From Acidobacteriaceae bacterium (GTDB lineage Bacteria > Acidobacteriota > Terriglobia > Terriglobales > Acidobacteriaceae), in contig JANXUR010000068.1 in NCBI GenBank assembly GCA_025356095.1, positions 22,172 through 86,171 on the forward strand: 64,000 bases of DNA. The letters are read 5' to 3'. The notes under the pieces were generated by a model. It was not told the DNA's origin, ran no database searches, and saw only the letters and a program-made list of their open reading frames with translations. Within the stretch, counting starts at the first letter, position 1, and every line of letters starts with the position of its first letter. This document shows positions 8,102 to 17,735 of this stretch, one piece after another. The position numbers and the translations under genes are program-made.

Positions 8102-10558
8102 ATGTTTGATGCTAGGGCAATTCGATTTTCGCAATGGGACAAACGTGGCGGCTTGCCTCGCTTGCCACTTTGGCCACTTTGCCGACGGCAAGTTGTGCGG
8201 GCGAAGATAGCCAGCCTCGCCGCACTGATGCTGGCAAGTGGACTCCTATCGCTTGCCGCGGCAGGGCAAGGCAGTGGCGCGGTCCCCCCGATCCCCACGA
8301 ACCCCACGAACCCCACAAAGACCGGGGCTCCCAGTCCAAGTGCGGCCAACCGGCCTGCTGGCACGTCCAGGAAATCCACGGCAACGAAAGGGAAGATCTC
8401 AGCCGGGCGCAAGCCGACGCACGCCAAGCATAGCCACAAGCGGGCATCCGCAATGCGGATGAAGAAGATTGCCCGCGCATTTGTCGCTTCTAACGAGCTA
8501 AAACCCATGGCGCGGCAGTTGCTGGAAACCCGCAGCAAGGCAGCGTACGCAGGCGTGGAAGCATTTGCGGCTCGGCATCCCCAAGATGATGCGGGTGCCA
8601 TGGCCAATCTGGTGCTAGGCTACGCGCACTTGCAAGATAAGCAATATGACGCAGCGAGCGTTGCGTTGGCAAGGGCGCACCAGCGTGACGCTGAACTCGC
8701 CGATTACTCAGCTTACTTTCTGGCGCAGACTTATTCGGAGTCGCAAGACTACGCGAAGGCTCAAGCGACGGTAAAGGATTTTGCTGCGAAGTATCCGGAT
8801 TCACTGTTCCATCGCGAAGCCAATGTACTAAATGCCCGTGCCGCGCTGGAGCTTGGTAAGCCGCAGTTTGCGATCGCTCTGCTCGCTAAGTATCCGGCGG
8901 AAGAACGTGCGGGCGAGAGCTTACTCCTAGGGCGAGCGTATCTAGCGGCAGGGCTAAATGACAAAGCGAATGCGGTGTTGCGGCGGGTGTATTACACCAT
9001 GCCAACTTCTGCCGAGGCAGACCAGGCGGGAAGCCTGTTGACCAAGTCAGGTGACGTGGCCGCAACCGTTGCCGAGCGCAAGGCGCGTGCCGATGGGTTA
9101 CTGCACGGTAAACGCTACGACCAGGCTGCCCGTGAGTATCGCTTCGTGGTGACCGAATCAGCAGACGCAGCGCGGCCCGCAGCGGAGTTGGCACTGGGCG
9201 AAGCTTTGCGCAAGGCTGGTAAGTACAAAGAAGCACGGGACGCGCTCGAGCAGATTCCAGATGCGGCGAGTGCGGGGCTTCGGGCGCAGAAGCTATATCA
9301 GCAAATGGAGATAGCCCGGTCGCTCGATGAAGGGCCAACCGTGCTGGCAAAGGATACCGACCTGCGTGTGAATGCACCGGGGACAACGTCGCTAGAAGAA
9401 GCTCTATTCTCCACAGCGAATTACTACTTACTCAAAGACGACCGTGCGGCTGCCGCCCGTTACTATCGGGAAGTGTACGAGCTGTTTCCGCATGGCAGCC
9501 ACGGATCATACGCTCATTGGAAGGCAGCGTGGCTGGCGTACCGCGAGGGTAAGCAGTCCGAGGCCAGTGCCCAAATGGAAGAGCATATCCAAGTGTACGG
9601 CGCTTCGCCCGAGACTCCGGCTGCCCTTTATTGGCGCGCGCGGCTGGCAGAAGACGAAAGCGATTTGTTGAAAGCGCACGCCTTCCTGCGCAAGCTAGCC
9701 GATCGGTACCAGAATTACTATTACGGCGAACAAGCCCGGCGGGAGTTAGACCGCTTGCAGATACAAGGAACTCCGCAGCCTTACGCGGTGCTACAGAAGG
9801 TTCCCCCGGCCCCGACGCCCCCGGATTTGAGTATTGGCGAGCCGCCACCGACGGACAGTTTGCGCTTGCAGCGAGCCCATCTGCTAGAAAATGCTGGTTT
9901 GGTGGAGTTTGCAGTGAAGGAATTGAACAGCGAGGCGGAGTCGTTCGCGGGTAACTGGTTCACACTGGAAAGCGCACGGCTCTTCGCCGATAGCGGCCGA
10001 TATGACCGATCTATTGAGACTATGAAGCGCGCATTGCCGGGCTACTTTACCTATGAGGCGGATGCCATTGACCGTAAGTATTGGGAGTTACTGTTTCCAC
10101 GTCCCTATTGGGACGCCTTGCAGAAGAGTGCTGGTGACAATGGCTTGGATGCCTACCTAGTTGCCTCGCTAATTCGGCAGGAGAGCGAATTTTATGCGGC
10201 AGCGGTCTCTAAGGCAAATGCTATCGGTTTGATGCAGATGCTCCCCGGCACGGGTAAGCAGACCGCGCACACTCTGGGATTGAAGAACTACACTCCAGAC
10301 CAGTTATATCAACCGGCTACCAATCTGCAGTTAGGTACTCACTACTTCAAGAGTATTCTAGAACATTTTAATGGGAATGTGGAGTTCTCTCTGGCAGCCT
10401 ATAACGCTGGACCGGAGCGGGTAGAGCAGTGGAAAACGAGCCTGAAGTTCAAGGATGCGCAGGAGTTTGTGGAGTCTATTCCATTCACGGAAACGCGGGA
10501 GTATGTGCAGGCGATTCTGCGGAATGTGGGTGTGTATCGAAGGCTCTACGGTAAGTAA
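8102..10558 (+). CDS. Soluble lytic murein transglycosylase with TPR superhelix
   Basis: 818 residues from ATG 8102 (GGAGAAG upstream). A membrane/signal segment sits at about residues 37-55, followed by a Pro/Lys-rich linker. Residues 120-640 form TPR-like helical repeats similar to the ring of Slt70. The C-terminal SLT domain has IRQES (catalytic Glu694), AIGLMQMLP and AAYNAGP, the family signatures. It cleaves the MurNAc-GlcNAc bond of peptidoglycan to give anhydro-muropeptides, in the periplasm or attached to the membrane. The N-terminal 35 residues before the hydrophobic core are unusually long, so a later start is possible. Confidence 0.92.
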   Translation: MFDARAIRFSQWDKRGGLPRLPLWPLCRRQVVRAKIASLAALMLASGLLSLAAAGQGSGAVPPIPTNPTNPTKTGAPSPSAANRPAGTSRKSTATKGKISAGRKPTHAKHSHKRASAMRMKKIARAFVASNELKPMARQLLETRSKAAYAGVEAFAARHPQDDAGAMANLVLGYAHLQDKQYDAASVALARAHQRDAELADYSAYFLAQTYSESQDYAKAQATVKDFAAKYPDSLFHREANVLNARAALELGKPQFAIALLAKYPAEERAGESLLLGRAYLAAGLNDKANAVLRRVYYTMPTSAEADQAGSLLTKSGDVAATVAERKARADGLLHGKRYDQAAREYRFVVTESADAARPAAELALGEALRKAGKYKEARDALEQIPDAASAGLRAQKLYQQMEIARSLDEGPTVLAKDTDLRVNAPGTTSLEEALFSTANYYLLKDDRAAAARYYREVYELFPHGSHGSYAHWKAAWLAYREGKQSEASAQMEEHIQVYGASPETPAALYWRARLAEDESDLLKAHAFLRKLADRYQNYYYGEQARRELDRLQIQGTPQPYAVLQKVPPAPTPPDLSIGEPPPTDSLRLQRAHLLENAGLVEFAVKELNSEAESFAGNWFTLESARLFADSGRYDRSIETMKRALPGYFTYEADAIDRKYWELLFPRPYWDALQKSAGDNGLDAYLVASLIRQESEFYAAAVSKANAIGLMQMLPGTGKQTAHTLGLKNYTPDQLYQPATNLQLGTHYFKSILEHFNGNVEFSLAAYNAGPERVEQWKTSLKFKDAQEFVESIPFTETREYVQAILRNVGVYRRLYGK

Positions 10559-10668
10559 TGCTAGCTTCCGGCAGCGACACCGGACTCAGAACGCAAACTT
10601 TTTGTTTCTTATTTCTTCCCGTGCGCGACCGCCCTGACAATTACTGGCACGGAGTCGCGCTGCCCCGC

Positions 10669-11187
10669 CTAGCTGACGCCTTCCGCATGCGGGTGAGGCT
10701 TAACGAAGAGTAATTCGTACATGAGTAAACCCGCGCCAACCACAATCGCACTATCGGCCAAATTGAAGGCCCAATAGTCGTAGCGTCGGCCGCTGATGCG
10801 AATGTAGAAGTCGAGAAAATCCACAACAGAGCCGTTGAGAATGCGATCCCACAGGTTGCCAACAGCACCGCCGACAATAAGTGCCAGTCCTAAGCCCGCA
10901 ATGGAGCTAAACTGCGCGCGCACGAAGATATAGCATACCACAGCGAGAGCAATCAGCGAGACGCTAATCAGAAGCCATAACTTAACTGGCGAGGGCTCTT
11001 GCGTAAAGATGCCAAACGCCGCGCCTCGATTTTCGAGATGGACTAAGTGGAAGAAGCCAGGGACGACAACCCGTTCCTGCCAGGGAGCTATGGTGTGCAC
11101 GATCCAAAGCTTGCTGATGCGGTCTGCCACCACGACGCCGAGCGAAAGTAAGAGGAGCGAGAGGCGGAATGTTAGGCTGCGGATCAT
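10669..11187 (-). CDS. lspA: Lipoprotein signal peptidase (signal peptidase II)
   Basis: 172 residues from ATG 11187; an in-frame TTG at 11208 would add seven. Four transmembrane helices are present. The catalytic aspartates are in VVDFLDF (Asp123) and FNLADSAIVVG (Asp145), and the conserved GNLWDR and ENRGAAFG motifs are intact. It cleaves prolipoproteins after diacylglyceryl modification. It follows ileS on the same strand after 112 bp, the common ileS-lspA order. Confidence 0.95.
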   Translation of the reverse strand: MIRSLTFRLSLLLLSLGVVVADRISKLWIVHTIAPWQERVVVPGFFHLVHLENRGAAFGIFTQEPSPVKLWLLISVSLIALAVVCYIFVRAQFSSIAGLGLALIVGGAVGNLWDRILNGSVVDFLDFYIRISGRRYDYWAFNLADSAIVVGAGLLMYELLFVKPHPHAEGVS

Positions 11188-11299
11188 GGAGTTAGTGTGG
11201 CCTCTCAACTTGCTTACTCGTAAAAACTATTCATCTTACCTGCATCAACAAAATACGCAGATTAAAGTAGGTCACCATTTTATTGTGTGCGCACCGGAG

Positions 11300-14194
11300 C
11301 TAGGCTCCGGCGACGGCCTCCAGTTCGTGAAGAACTGGAATACAGCGCTCGCAGGCAGTTGGGTAAACGGCATCGTCTCCAACGTGCGTAGAGTAATTCC
11401 AGCAGCGCTCGCACTTTGAGCCTTCCGCCTTGGTTACGCCCACATTCTGCAATGCCGATCCGGCAGGCGCAGCGTCGGCCCTTGTTAGTTGTACTCCTGA
11501 CACGATAAAGAGATAGCGCAACTCTGGTTGGTAACGTGCGAGCAGCGAATACGCCGGCTCGGGCGCAGCGATGGTGATATGGGCTTCCAAACTACCACCA
11601 ATCTCCTTCGCTGCGCGGGCGGTTTCTAGCGACTTCATCACTTCATCGCGTACCTTTAGCAAGCCCTCCCAGTCGGCTAAGAAGGAGGGAGAAACCGGTG
11701 ACGACGCGAAGCCCATCACGTCGGCGGGAAAACCGCGTCGTGGAAACTCGCACAAGTGAACACTGCCCGGAGCACCGGAGGCTTTCGGCAGATAGTCCCA
11801 TACTTCTTCGCAAGTAAAACTAAGGACTGGTGCAAGTAACTTAACAAGGGTTTGACCAATCCGCCAGATCGCGGTTTGCGCACTACGCCTGCCGGCGGAG
11901 CCGGGAGCTTGCGTGTAGAGGCGATCCTTCAGCACGTCGAAGTACATGGCGCTAAGATCAACTACGCAGAAGGTTGCCATGCGCTGATAGATCTTATGGA
12001 AAGCAAACTCGGAATACCATTGCTGCACTTTCTCCGACAGTTGGTAGGTCTGGTGGAGCATGAACTGGTCAATGCTCTCCATCTCGTCAAAGGGCACAAG
12101 GTGACGGGCCGGGTCGAAGCTGGCGGCGTCAGGATGGCTCGGGTTGCCTAAGTTGCCAAGAATGTAGCGAAAGGTATTGCGAATCTTGCGGTAGTTATCC
12201 GAAACACGCTGCATCAGGTGTTCTGAGCAGGTCACGTCTTCGCGGAAGTCTACTGAACAAACCCAGAGGCGGACGATTTCCGCACCGAGGCGCTCGGCAA
12301 TATCTACCGGATCAACTACATTGCCGAGTGATTTCGATTGCGCGCGGCCCTGCTCGTCGAGCGTCCAGCCATTCGTGGCGACACTACGATAAGGGGAGGC
12401 GTGGCGGTCGCCGACCGCGCATAGCAACGACGAGTGGAACCAGCCGCGATACTGGTCTCCGCCTTCAAGGTATAAGTCGGCGGGCCATGGAATGCGACTA
12501 CTGTGGCCCAATACTGCCGCCTGGCTGCTGCCGGATTCGAACCACACATCAATAATATCCATCTCGCGGCGGAAGCTAGTTTCTTGGCACTTAGGACACT
12601 TAGCTCCGGCGGCGAGAGCGGCGTTGGCGGCGTCGGTGTACCAGACGTCCACGCCATGCTGGCTGACTAACTCAAGTACTCGCGCATTGGTGGCAGCGTC
12701 ATGTAGCGGCGCATTGCAGCCTTCGCACAAAAAAACGGCAATGGGCACGCCCCACAGGCGCTGGCGACTAATGCACCAGTCAGGACGATTCGCCACCATG
12801 TTCGCGATCCGCTCTTCGCCCCAAGCGGGGTCCCACTTGACGTGGTTCTTGATCGCACTGAGCGCAACCGAACGCAGAGTACCACCCGATTCCGTTTCAG
12901 CACCATCGAGCTTGGCATCCATGGCGATAAACCACTGCTCGGTGGCGCGGAAGATGACGGGCTTATGGCAGCGCCAGCAATGGGGATAGGAGTGTTGAAT
13001 CTTATCCGTTTGCAACAGCGCCCCATGCTGGCGCAGTAACTCGATGATGATGGGGTTCGCTTCAAATACTTTCTTGCCATCGTACTGCGGCAAGCCGTTC
13101 AGTAAGCGGCCCGCGGCGTCCACATTGCATGTTAGGTCTAGACAGTACTTGACGCCGGTAAAGAAGTCGTCTGCACCATGGGCGGGAGCGGTGTGCACCA
13201 CGCCCGTTCCGGTATCCATGGTGACATAGTTACCAAGCACGCCGAGTATCTTACGCTCAGCCAGAAACGGATGCTGGAAGTTAAGATTCTCAAGCTGAGC
13301 ACCAAAGAAACCATCTACGCGCGAAGTACGCGGGCCACCAAGAACACCAAGCCCTTCCACGGCATCCGCCAGCTCGGCAGCAACAATGTAATATAAGCCG
13401 TCACGTTCAAGAGCAACATACTCAGCTTTGGCGTTGAAGGCAACGGCCATGGACGCGGGCAGGGTCCACGGCGTAGTAGTCCAGATGATGGTGTAGACTT
13501 CCTTGCCAGCCAATGCTGGGTGTACTTTGGCACCATCGTCGAGTAGCTTATAGCGAACATACACCGTGGGGCTGGTGTGGTTTTCATACTCAATTTCAGC
13601 CTCAGCCAGCGCGGTACGATCGTGGATGCACCAATAAGTCGAGCGCAGACCCTTGTAACATGCTTCCTGCTCAAAAAAGCGGTACAGCACTTTTAACACG
13701 GCCGCTTCGTACTGCGGCGTCATGGTCGAGTATGGATTCTGCCAGTCGCCGAAGATGCCGAGGCGTTTGAACTGAGCGCGTTGCATTTCCAGAAACTTCT
13801 GTGCGTTGTCGGTGCACGCTTTGCGAAATTCAAGTGCGCTCATGTGTTGCTTTTTGCCGCCGAGCGCTTTCTCTACATTTAGCTCAATGGGCAGGCCGTG
13901 GCAGTCCCACCCGGGGACGTACGGTGCGTCGTAGCCAAGCATGGTGCGCGACTTGACGATGAAGTCTTTGAGCGACTTGTTGAGCGCGTGGCCCAGATGG
14001 ATGGGGCCGTTGGCATAGGGTGGACCATCATGCAGCACGTAGAGCGGACGCCCGGCTCGGGCTTCGCGGATGAGGCCGTAGATGTCCATTTCCTCCCAGC
14101 GAGCCAGCGTTTTAGGCTCGTTGGCAGGCAGGTTTGCCTTCATGGGGAAGTCGGTTTTGGGCAGGTTGATGGTGCTCTTCAGGTCCAGCGACAC
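11300..14194 (-). CDS. ileS: Isoleucyl-tRNA synthetase
   Basis: 964 residues, the usual length for the bacterial type. It starts at GTG 14194 with GGAG nine bases upstream. The HIGH signature is HLGH at residues 66-69 and the KMSKS loop reads SKSLGN. The editing domain lies between them, and the C-terminal zinc finger has CERCW and CERC pairs. It charges tRNA-Ile in the cytoplasm. It is upstream of lspA and probably cotranscribed with it. Confidence 0.97.
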   Translation of the reverse strand: MSLDLKSTINLPKTDFPMKANLPANEPKTLARWEEMDIYGLIREARAGRPLYVLHDGPPYANGPIHLGHALNKSLKDFIVKSRTMLGYDAPYVPGWDCHGLPIELNVEKALGGKKQHMSALEFRKACTDNAQKFLEMQRAQFKRLGIFGDWQNPYSTMTPQYEAAVLKVLYRFFEQEACYKGLRSTYWCIHDRTALAEAEIEYENHTSPTVYVRYKLLDDGAKVHPALAGKEVYTIIWTTTPWTLPASMAVAFNAKAEYVALERDGLYYIVAAELADAVEGLGVLGGPRTSRVDGFFGAQLENLNFQHPFLAERKILGVLGNYVTMDTGTGVVHTAPAHGADDFFTGVKYCLDLTCNVDAAGRLLNGLPQYDGKKVFEANPIIIELLRQHGALLQTDKIQHSYPHCWRCHKPVIFRATEQWFIAMDAKLDGAETESGGTLRSVALSAIKNHVKWDPAWGEERIANMVANRPDWCISRQRLWGVPIAVFLCEGCNAPLHDAATNARVLELVSQHGVDVWYTDAANAALAAGAKCPKCQETSFRREMDIIDVWFESGSSQAAVLGHSSRIPWPADLYLEGGDQYRGWFHSSLLCAVGDRHASPYRSVATNGWTLDEQGRAQSKSLGNVVDPVDIAERLGAEIVRLWVCSVDFREDVTCSEHLMQRVSDNYRKIRNTFRYILGNLGNPSHPDAASFDPARHLVPFDEMESIDQFMLHQTYQLSEKVQQWYSEFAFHKIYQRMATFCVVDLSAMYFDVLKDRLYTQAPGSAGRRSAQTAIWRIGQTLVKLLAPVLSFTCEEVWDYLPKASGAPGSVHLCEFPRRGFPADVMGFASSPVSPSFLADWEGLLKVRDEVMKSLETARAAKEIGGSLEAHITIAAPEPAYSLLARYQPELRYLFIVSGVQLTRADAAPAGSALQNVGVTKAEGSKCERCWNYSTHVGDDAVYPTACERCIPVLHELEAVAGA

Positions 14195-14255
14195 GAAAGG
14201 CGGCTCCAGTGTTGGGAATCTTCTTATTATAGCGAGGCGGGGGGAAAACCCTATT

Positions 14256-14282
14256 CACCACGGAGGCACGGAGGCACAGCGA
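14256..14282. repeat. CGGAGGCA-type intergenic motif
   Basis: CACCACGGAGGCACGGAGGC and what follows contain two copies of CGGAGGCA. Related CACGGAG strings recur between genes in many environmental bacteria; from this window alone it is only a short repeat. Confidence 0.3.
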
Positions 14283-14301
14283 GAAGCAGGGTTGGAGATT
14301 G

Positions 14302-15282
14302 CTATTTTGCGGGCGCGATGCAGTTCAGTTTGAATTCGAGGGTGATGGGAAGGGTTTGGCCAGCGGCAGATGTGGGGAGGCGCCATTGGGCAACTTGGGC
14401 CTCGGTGGTCTTTGCGAGGATGGGATGGCCGTTGACCAGTTTGAAGGCTATGACTTTGCCGGAGGAATCAGGAGTCACAGTAAAAGAGACGTGGCCTTCA
14501 ATACGGGCTGCACGGGCGATTGGCGGATACTTCATGGCCGCTATCACATCCGGTGGAACGTTGCCCGAGACGAGCTTGATGCTTGGGGTTGGAGTGACTT
14601 GCTGCGCAGCGCGATACAAAGCAGACAGCCTGAAGGATGGATCCACGTTGGGAAATAGATCATCGTACTTGCCAGCCGCGACAGCGGCGGCATCCGGCGA
14701 GGTTGGAGGTGGCGCGGCTTGTGGCTCGGAGAAGTCGAACATCGGTTTATCCAGAACACCTTTCCCCAAGTGGCTGTCTATTCGAGTGAGGGTGCGCATC
14801 ACCCAGCTCGTATTTTCCGGTGTGTTCGCGCTGGGATCGAACAGGTCACGGTCAAGGATGTCGGCCTGAAGAGTGCGGGTCTGAGCACCACACTGAATGC
14901 GTAGGGACACCTCGATGGAGCTAAACACGAGTCCATGCTTTCGGCGCTGCAATTCGTGGTTAAGCTGCTTCTCGGGGATGGCGCAAGGATTCTTGTTTTC
15001 GAGCAAACCGGCGAGTGACTCTGTCGTCTGCGCGGTAGCGACCTCCGCCTTCGCCGGATCGTAGCACACGCTATGGCCGGGTTGAAGAGTAATCCGTTCT
15101 ATCGAGGTTCCATCAGGCGCGGAACGCACGAACAGCACTTCATAAACGATTAGGGGGCCGTTGTCGAAAAAGGTGTGGCGGGCGATGATCAGTTGATCGG
15201 GCAGCGGGGTCGGCGCGTGGTCTTTGGCGAACATGGTTGCCGCCAGTGCCAGTGGGAGCACGAGAGCTAGTGCGCGGCGCAT
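14302..15282 (-). CDS. Secreted protein with TonB C-terminal domain
   Basis: 326 residues from ATG 15282. A signal peptide (RRALALVLPLALAATMFA) is followed by a region of unknown fold with paired cysteines and, at the end, a TonB-C domain: PPIARAARIEGHVSFTVTPD, then VINGHP-like KLVNGHP and AQWRLP. It has no transmembrane anchor or Pro-rich spacer, so it is probably a periplasmic TonB-C protein rather than an energy transducer. No Shine-Dalgarno is visible; TATCAT stands six bases before the start, suggesting a leaderless transcript. Confidence 0.8.
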   Translation of the reverse strand: MRRALALVLPLALAATMFAKDHAPTPLPDQLIIARHTFFDNGPLIVYEVLFVRSAPDGTSIERITLQPGHSVCYDPAKAEVATAQTTESLAGLLENKNPCAIPEKQLNHELQRRKHGLVFSSIEVSLRIQCGAQTRTLQADILDRDLFDPSANTPENTSWVMRTLTRIDSHLGKGVLDKPMFDFSEPQAAPPPTSPDAAAVAAGKYDDLFPNVDPSFRLSALYRAAQQVTPTPSIKLVSGNVPPDVIAAMKYPPIARAARIEGHVSFTVTPDSSGKVIAFKLVNGHPILAKTTEAQVAQWRLPTSAAGQTLPITLEFKLNCIAPAK

Positions 15283-15695
15283 GGGGGCATGATACCACCG
15301 CCCAGGGGAAACAAGGCCCCCCGCTACGGTCGAGAAGGCGCGGGAAATTACGTCGGGGGCTGAGGCCCAATATTTCGGGGCTTGTGACGCGGGCTCGCTC
15401 GTTCTACCTACCGCGTGGTGGCTCCGCGCGCGGTATCGGAGCGCTTCGGAGCTTCGATCCGACTGGATGGACTGGACGGGCGGTGAGGCCCGTCCCCAAA
15501 CGAGCCCGCCGCTGGCGCCTTGTCGGGCCATCTGCTTACATGGCAGCAGCGGCGGACTTTGCCTTGAGGGTGGTGGTGTTCGGTTTCCACAATGGATACA
15601 CTGCTTTAAGCAACTTGGGGCGGGGTTTTGTCATCCGATGATGTAAGGCTCAGTGTGGCGTTTTGCACACAGGGGGTTATTCGGGGGATTTGCAG
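15283..15695. other. Intergenic region between two TonB-C genes
   Basis: No gene recognised. It contains the divergent promoters of the flanking genes and a hairpin, GGACGGGC/GCCCGTCC (15474-15495), which resembles the hairpin at 32065-32086. Confidence 0.5.
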
Positions 15696-17480
15696 ATGGC
15701 GGCTGGGCAAGAGGGTGACAAGAAGGAGATTCGCGGCGCCGCGACGCTGGCCGCGCAGGGCGGCTCCGGTGCGGGAGATGTTGCCAGCGAAACAGCGGCG
15801 GCAACAGCGGCGGCAAGTGTGACGTCAAGTGTTGCGTCGGAAGCAACCTCAGATGGCGCGCTGAATACAGGCATCTGGAGCGCCTTGGCGGCGGATACCA
15901 AAGTTGATCTCCAGCAAGCTGCGCCGAATAAGCCAAAAGACGAGATAGGTGCCGGAGTGTGGGGCGCGCTGGCAGCAAGTGCTGCGTCTACGGTGGCAGA
16001 AGTAGCTGTGCCGTCAGACCCCGCGCCACCAGTTCCATTGCCAGTTGCGGCAAAGGTACAGACTGTGCCGTCCAATAGGGTTCCCGTCGCTCCCGCCCCG
16101 GCTGCAGTCGCTCGGGTGGCGGTGGCAAAGGTAGCCACAGCAGCAAGTGCTACTCCGGCGGCAACCGACTCCAAAGCTGCCGGCCCGCAGTTCCTAGTCG
16201 CGGAAAGCTTGAACCGTCCGCTGTGGAAGTCGCTGTTTTTCAACGTAAAAGATGCACTGTTTCCACCGAAGCAAGCGCCGCTGATTTTGACTTCGCGACC
16301 GCTCGACCCTAGCGAGCAGCGGTTCACGCTGGAAGAAAAATCCACGATTGCGTCGCTGCTGTCGGGCATCAAGGGCGTAATGAACCCCGAAAAGCAAGCG
16401 CCGCTGGTGCTGACCTCTAAGCCGGTCGGCGCGGGCGAACAGCGCTTTACGGTGGAGCAGCCATCGCTGATCGCCTCTCTGGTGGCGGGTGTCAAGGGGT
16501 TGTTCGCGCCTCCTCCTCCGCCGCTGGTACTGACTTCGCGTCCAGTGGCAGCAGGAGAAGAGCACTTTACTGTCGAGCAGCCGGGATTGATCGCGTCGCT
16601 CGTGGCTGGGGTGAAGGGCATTTTTGCGCCAGCACCGCCGCCGCTGGTGTTGACGTCGAAGCCGGTGGAAGTGAAGAAGCTATGGGGCTTTTACGACCAT
16701 AGCTGGCAAGGCGCGATGGTGTCTGTGGGCGTGCACGTACTGGCGATTGCCGCCGTGCTCGCATTCTTCTTGTGGCCGCGTTCCCTCAAGATCAAGCCGG
16801 CGTTGCAGGATTCGGAGAATTTGGGCAATGTGACGCTTACGCTGCCCCCATCCATGGGTCCGGCGCCGCATGGGGGCGGCGGCGGTGGCGAATCGGCGCT
16901 CACCAAGGCTCCCAAGGGCGCGCTGCCGCAGACGGCGAAGTTGCAGTTGACGCCGCCGCGCGTCAAGCCGCTCGATAATCCAAAGCTGCCAGCCGCGCCC
17001 ACGATTTTGGCGGACTTGAAGACGCAGAAGCTGCCAGATCTAGGCGATCCGTTTACCAAAGTTGCGCTGGCACCACCCACCAACGGCACGGGTAACGGTG
17101 GTGGTATTGGCGACGGCAAGGGTACGGGCGTGGGTCCCGGTACCGGGCCGGGATTTGGCCCGGGCAACGGCGGCAACTATGGTGGTGGCAACTACCAAGC
17201 TGGCAAGGGTGGTGTGGGCGAGCCTCGCGTCATTTATAAAACTGACCCGGAGTATTCCGAAGAAGCACGCAAGGCGAAGTATCAAGGCACCGTGGTGTTG
17301 TGGCTGGTGGTTGGCCCAGATGGCCGGGCGCACGACATCCGGGTGCAGCGTAGTTTGGGCCTGGGGCTCGACGAAAAAGCGCTGGAAGCGGTGAAGCAGT
17401 GGAAGTTTGAGCCAGCCAAGCTCAATGGCAACCCTGTTGCTGTGGCGGTGAACGTTGAGGTGGACTTTCGGCTGTATTAG
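15696..17480 (+). CDS. TonB family energy-transducer-like protein with internal repeats
   Basis: 594 residues from ATG 15696 (GGGGGA upstream); a TTG at 15663 is in frame. The first 190 residues are Ala-rich and low-complexity, and no signal peptide is seen. Then come three full and one partial copies of a 40-41 residue repeat with PLVLTSKPV, GEQRFTVEQP and IASLVAGVKG. A single transmembrane helix (GVHVLAIAAVLAFFLW) lies near residue 350, followed by a Pro/Gly-rich periplasmic spacer and a TonB-C domain (YKTDPEYSEEARKAKYQGTV). The repeats are therefore cytoplasmic, unlike classical TonB, which has almost nothing on that side. Confidence 0.85.
   Translation: MAAGQEGDKKEIRGAATLAAQGGSGAGDVASETAAATAAASVTSSVASEATSDGALNTGIWSALAADTKVDLQQAAPNKPKDEIGAGVWGALAASAASTVAEVAVPSDPAPPVPLPVAAKVQTVPSNRVPVAPAPAAVARVAVAKVATAASATPAATDSKAAGPQFLVAESLNRPLWKSLFFNVKDALFPPKQAPLILTSRPLDPSEQRFTLEEKSTIASLLSGIKGVMNPEKQAPLVLTSKPVGAGEQRFTVEQPSLIASLVAGVKGLFAPPPPPLVLTSRPVAAGEEHFTVEQPGLIASLVAGVKGIFAPAPPPLVLTSKPVEVKKLWGFYDHSWQGAMVSVGVHVLAIAAVLAFFLWPRSLKIKPALQDSENLGNVTLTLPPSMGPAPHGGGGGGESALTKAPKGALPQTAKLQLTPPRVKPLDNPKLPAAPTILADLKTQKLPDLGDPFTKVALAPPTNGTGNGGGIGDGKGTGVGPGTGPGFGPGNGGNYGGGNYQAGKGGVGEPRVIYKTDPEYSEEARKAKYQGTVVLWLVVGPDGRAHDIRVQRSLGLGLDEKALEAVKQWKFEPAKLNGNPVAVAVNVEVDFRLY
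16269..16671 (+). repeat. Coding tandem repeat of 120-123 bp
   Basis: Three full copies and a partial fourth, with units beginning at about 16269 and 16392. They encode the PLVLTS(K/R)PV repeats of the TonB-like protein. The last unit runs straight into the sequence before the membrane helix. Confidence 0.8.
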
Positions 17481-17534
17481 GCTGCTGCGCAGAATGCAAC
17501 AGCGCGCACAGAAGCACGAACGGGCAGAGGATTG

Positions 17535-17573
17535 CCTTGGTTTCACCAAGGGGAGGGCAGACGCTCTCCCCTT
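17535..17573 (+). terminator. Two overlapping alternative hairpins
   Basis: Hairpin A: CCTTGG/CCAAGG around TTTCA (17535-17551). Hairpin B: an 11-bp stem, AAGGGGAGGGC with GCTCTCCCCTT (one G-U pair), around AGAC (17548-17573). They share 17548-17551, so they cannot form together. B is a plausible terminator of the TonB-like gene; A could act as an anti-terminator. Confidence 0.55.
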
Positions 17574-17583
17574 CTTGCGTTAA

Positions 17584-17650
17584 GTCTTCGCTGGATTGCA
17601 AGTCTTCGTTGGATTGCAATACTTCGTTGGAGTGCCATTCTTCGTTCACC
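17584..17650. repeat. 18-bp tandem repeat
   Basis: Copies of GTCTTCGYTGGATTGCAA at 17584, 17602 and, degenerate, 17620, with a partial fourth. It is non-coding and lies 90-150 bp before the persulfide dioxygenase gene. Confidence 0.8.
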
Positions 17651-17735
17651 GAACCATGCTGCCACCAGCATTTTTCGCACTGCAACGCGGCGCGTTCCGT
17701 GGTAGTCTCTAGCTGATTCTGGAGGACTTCCTGCC

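Noticed and set aside
13898..14869. 323-codon plus-strand open frame
   Set aside because: It runs across the ends of ileS and the TonB-C gene on the other strand with no motif.
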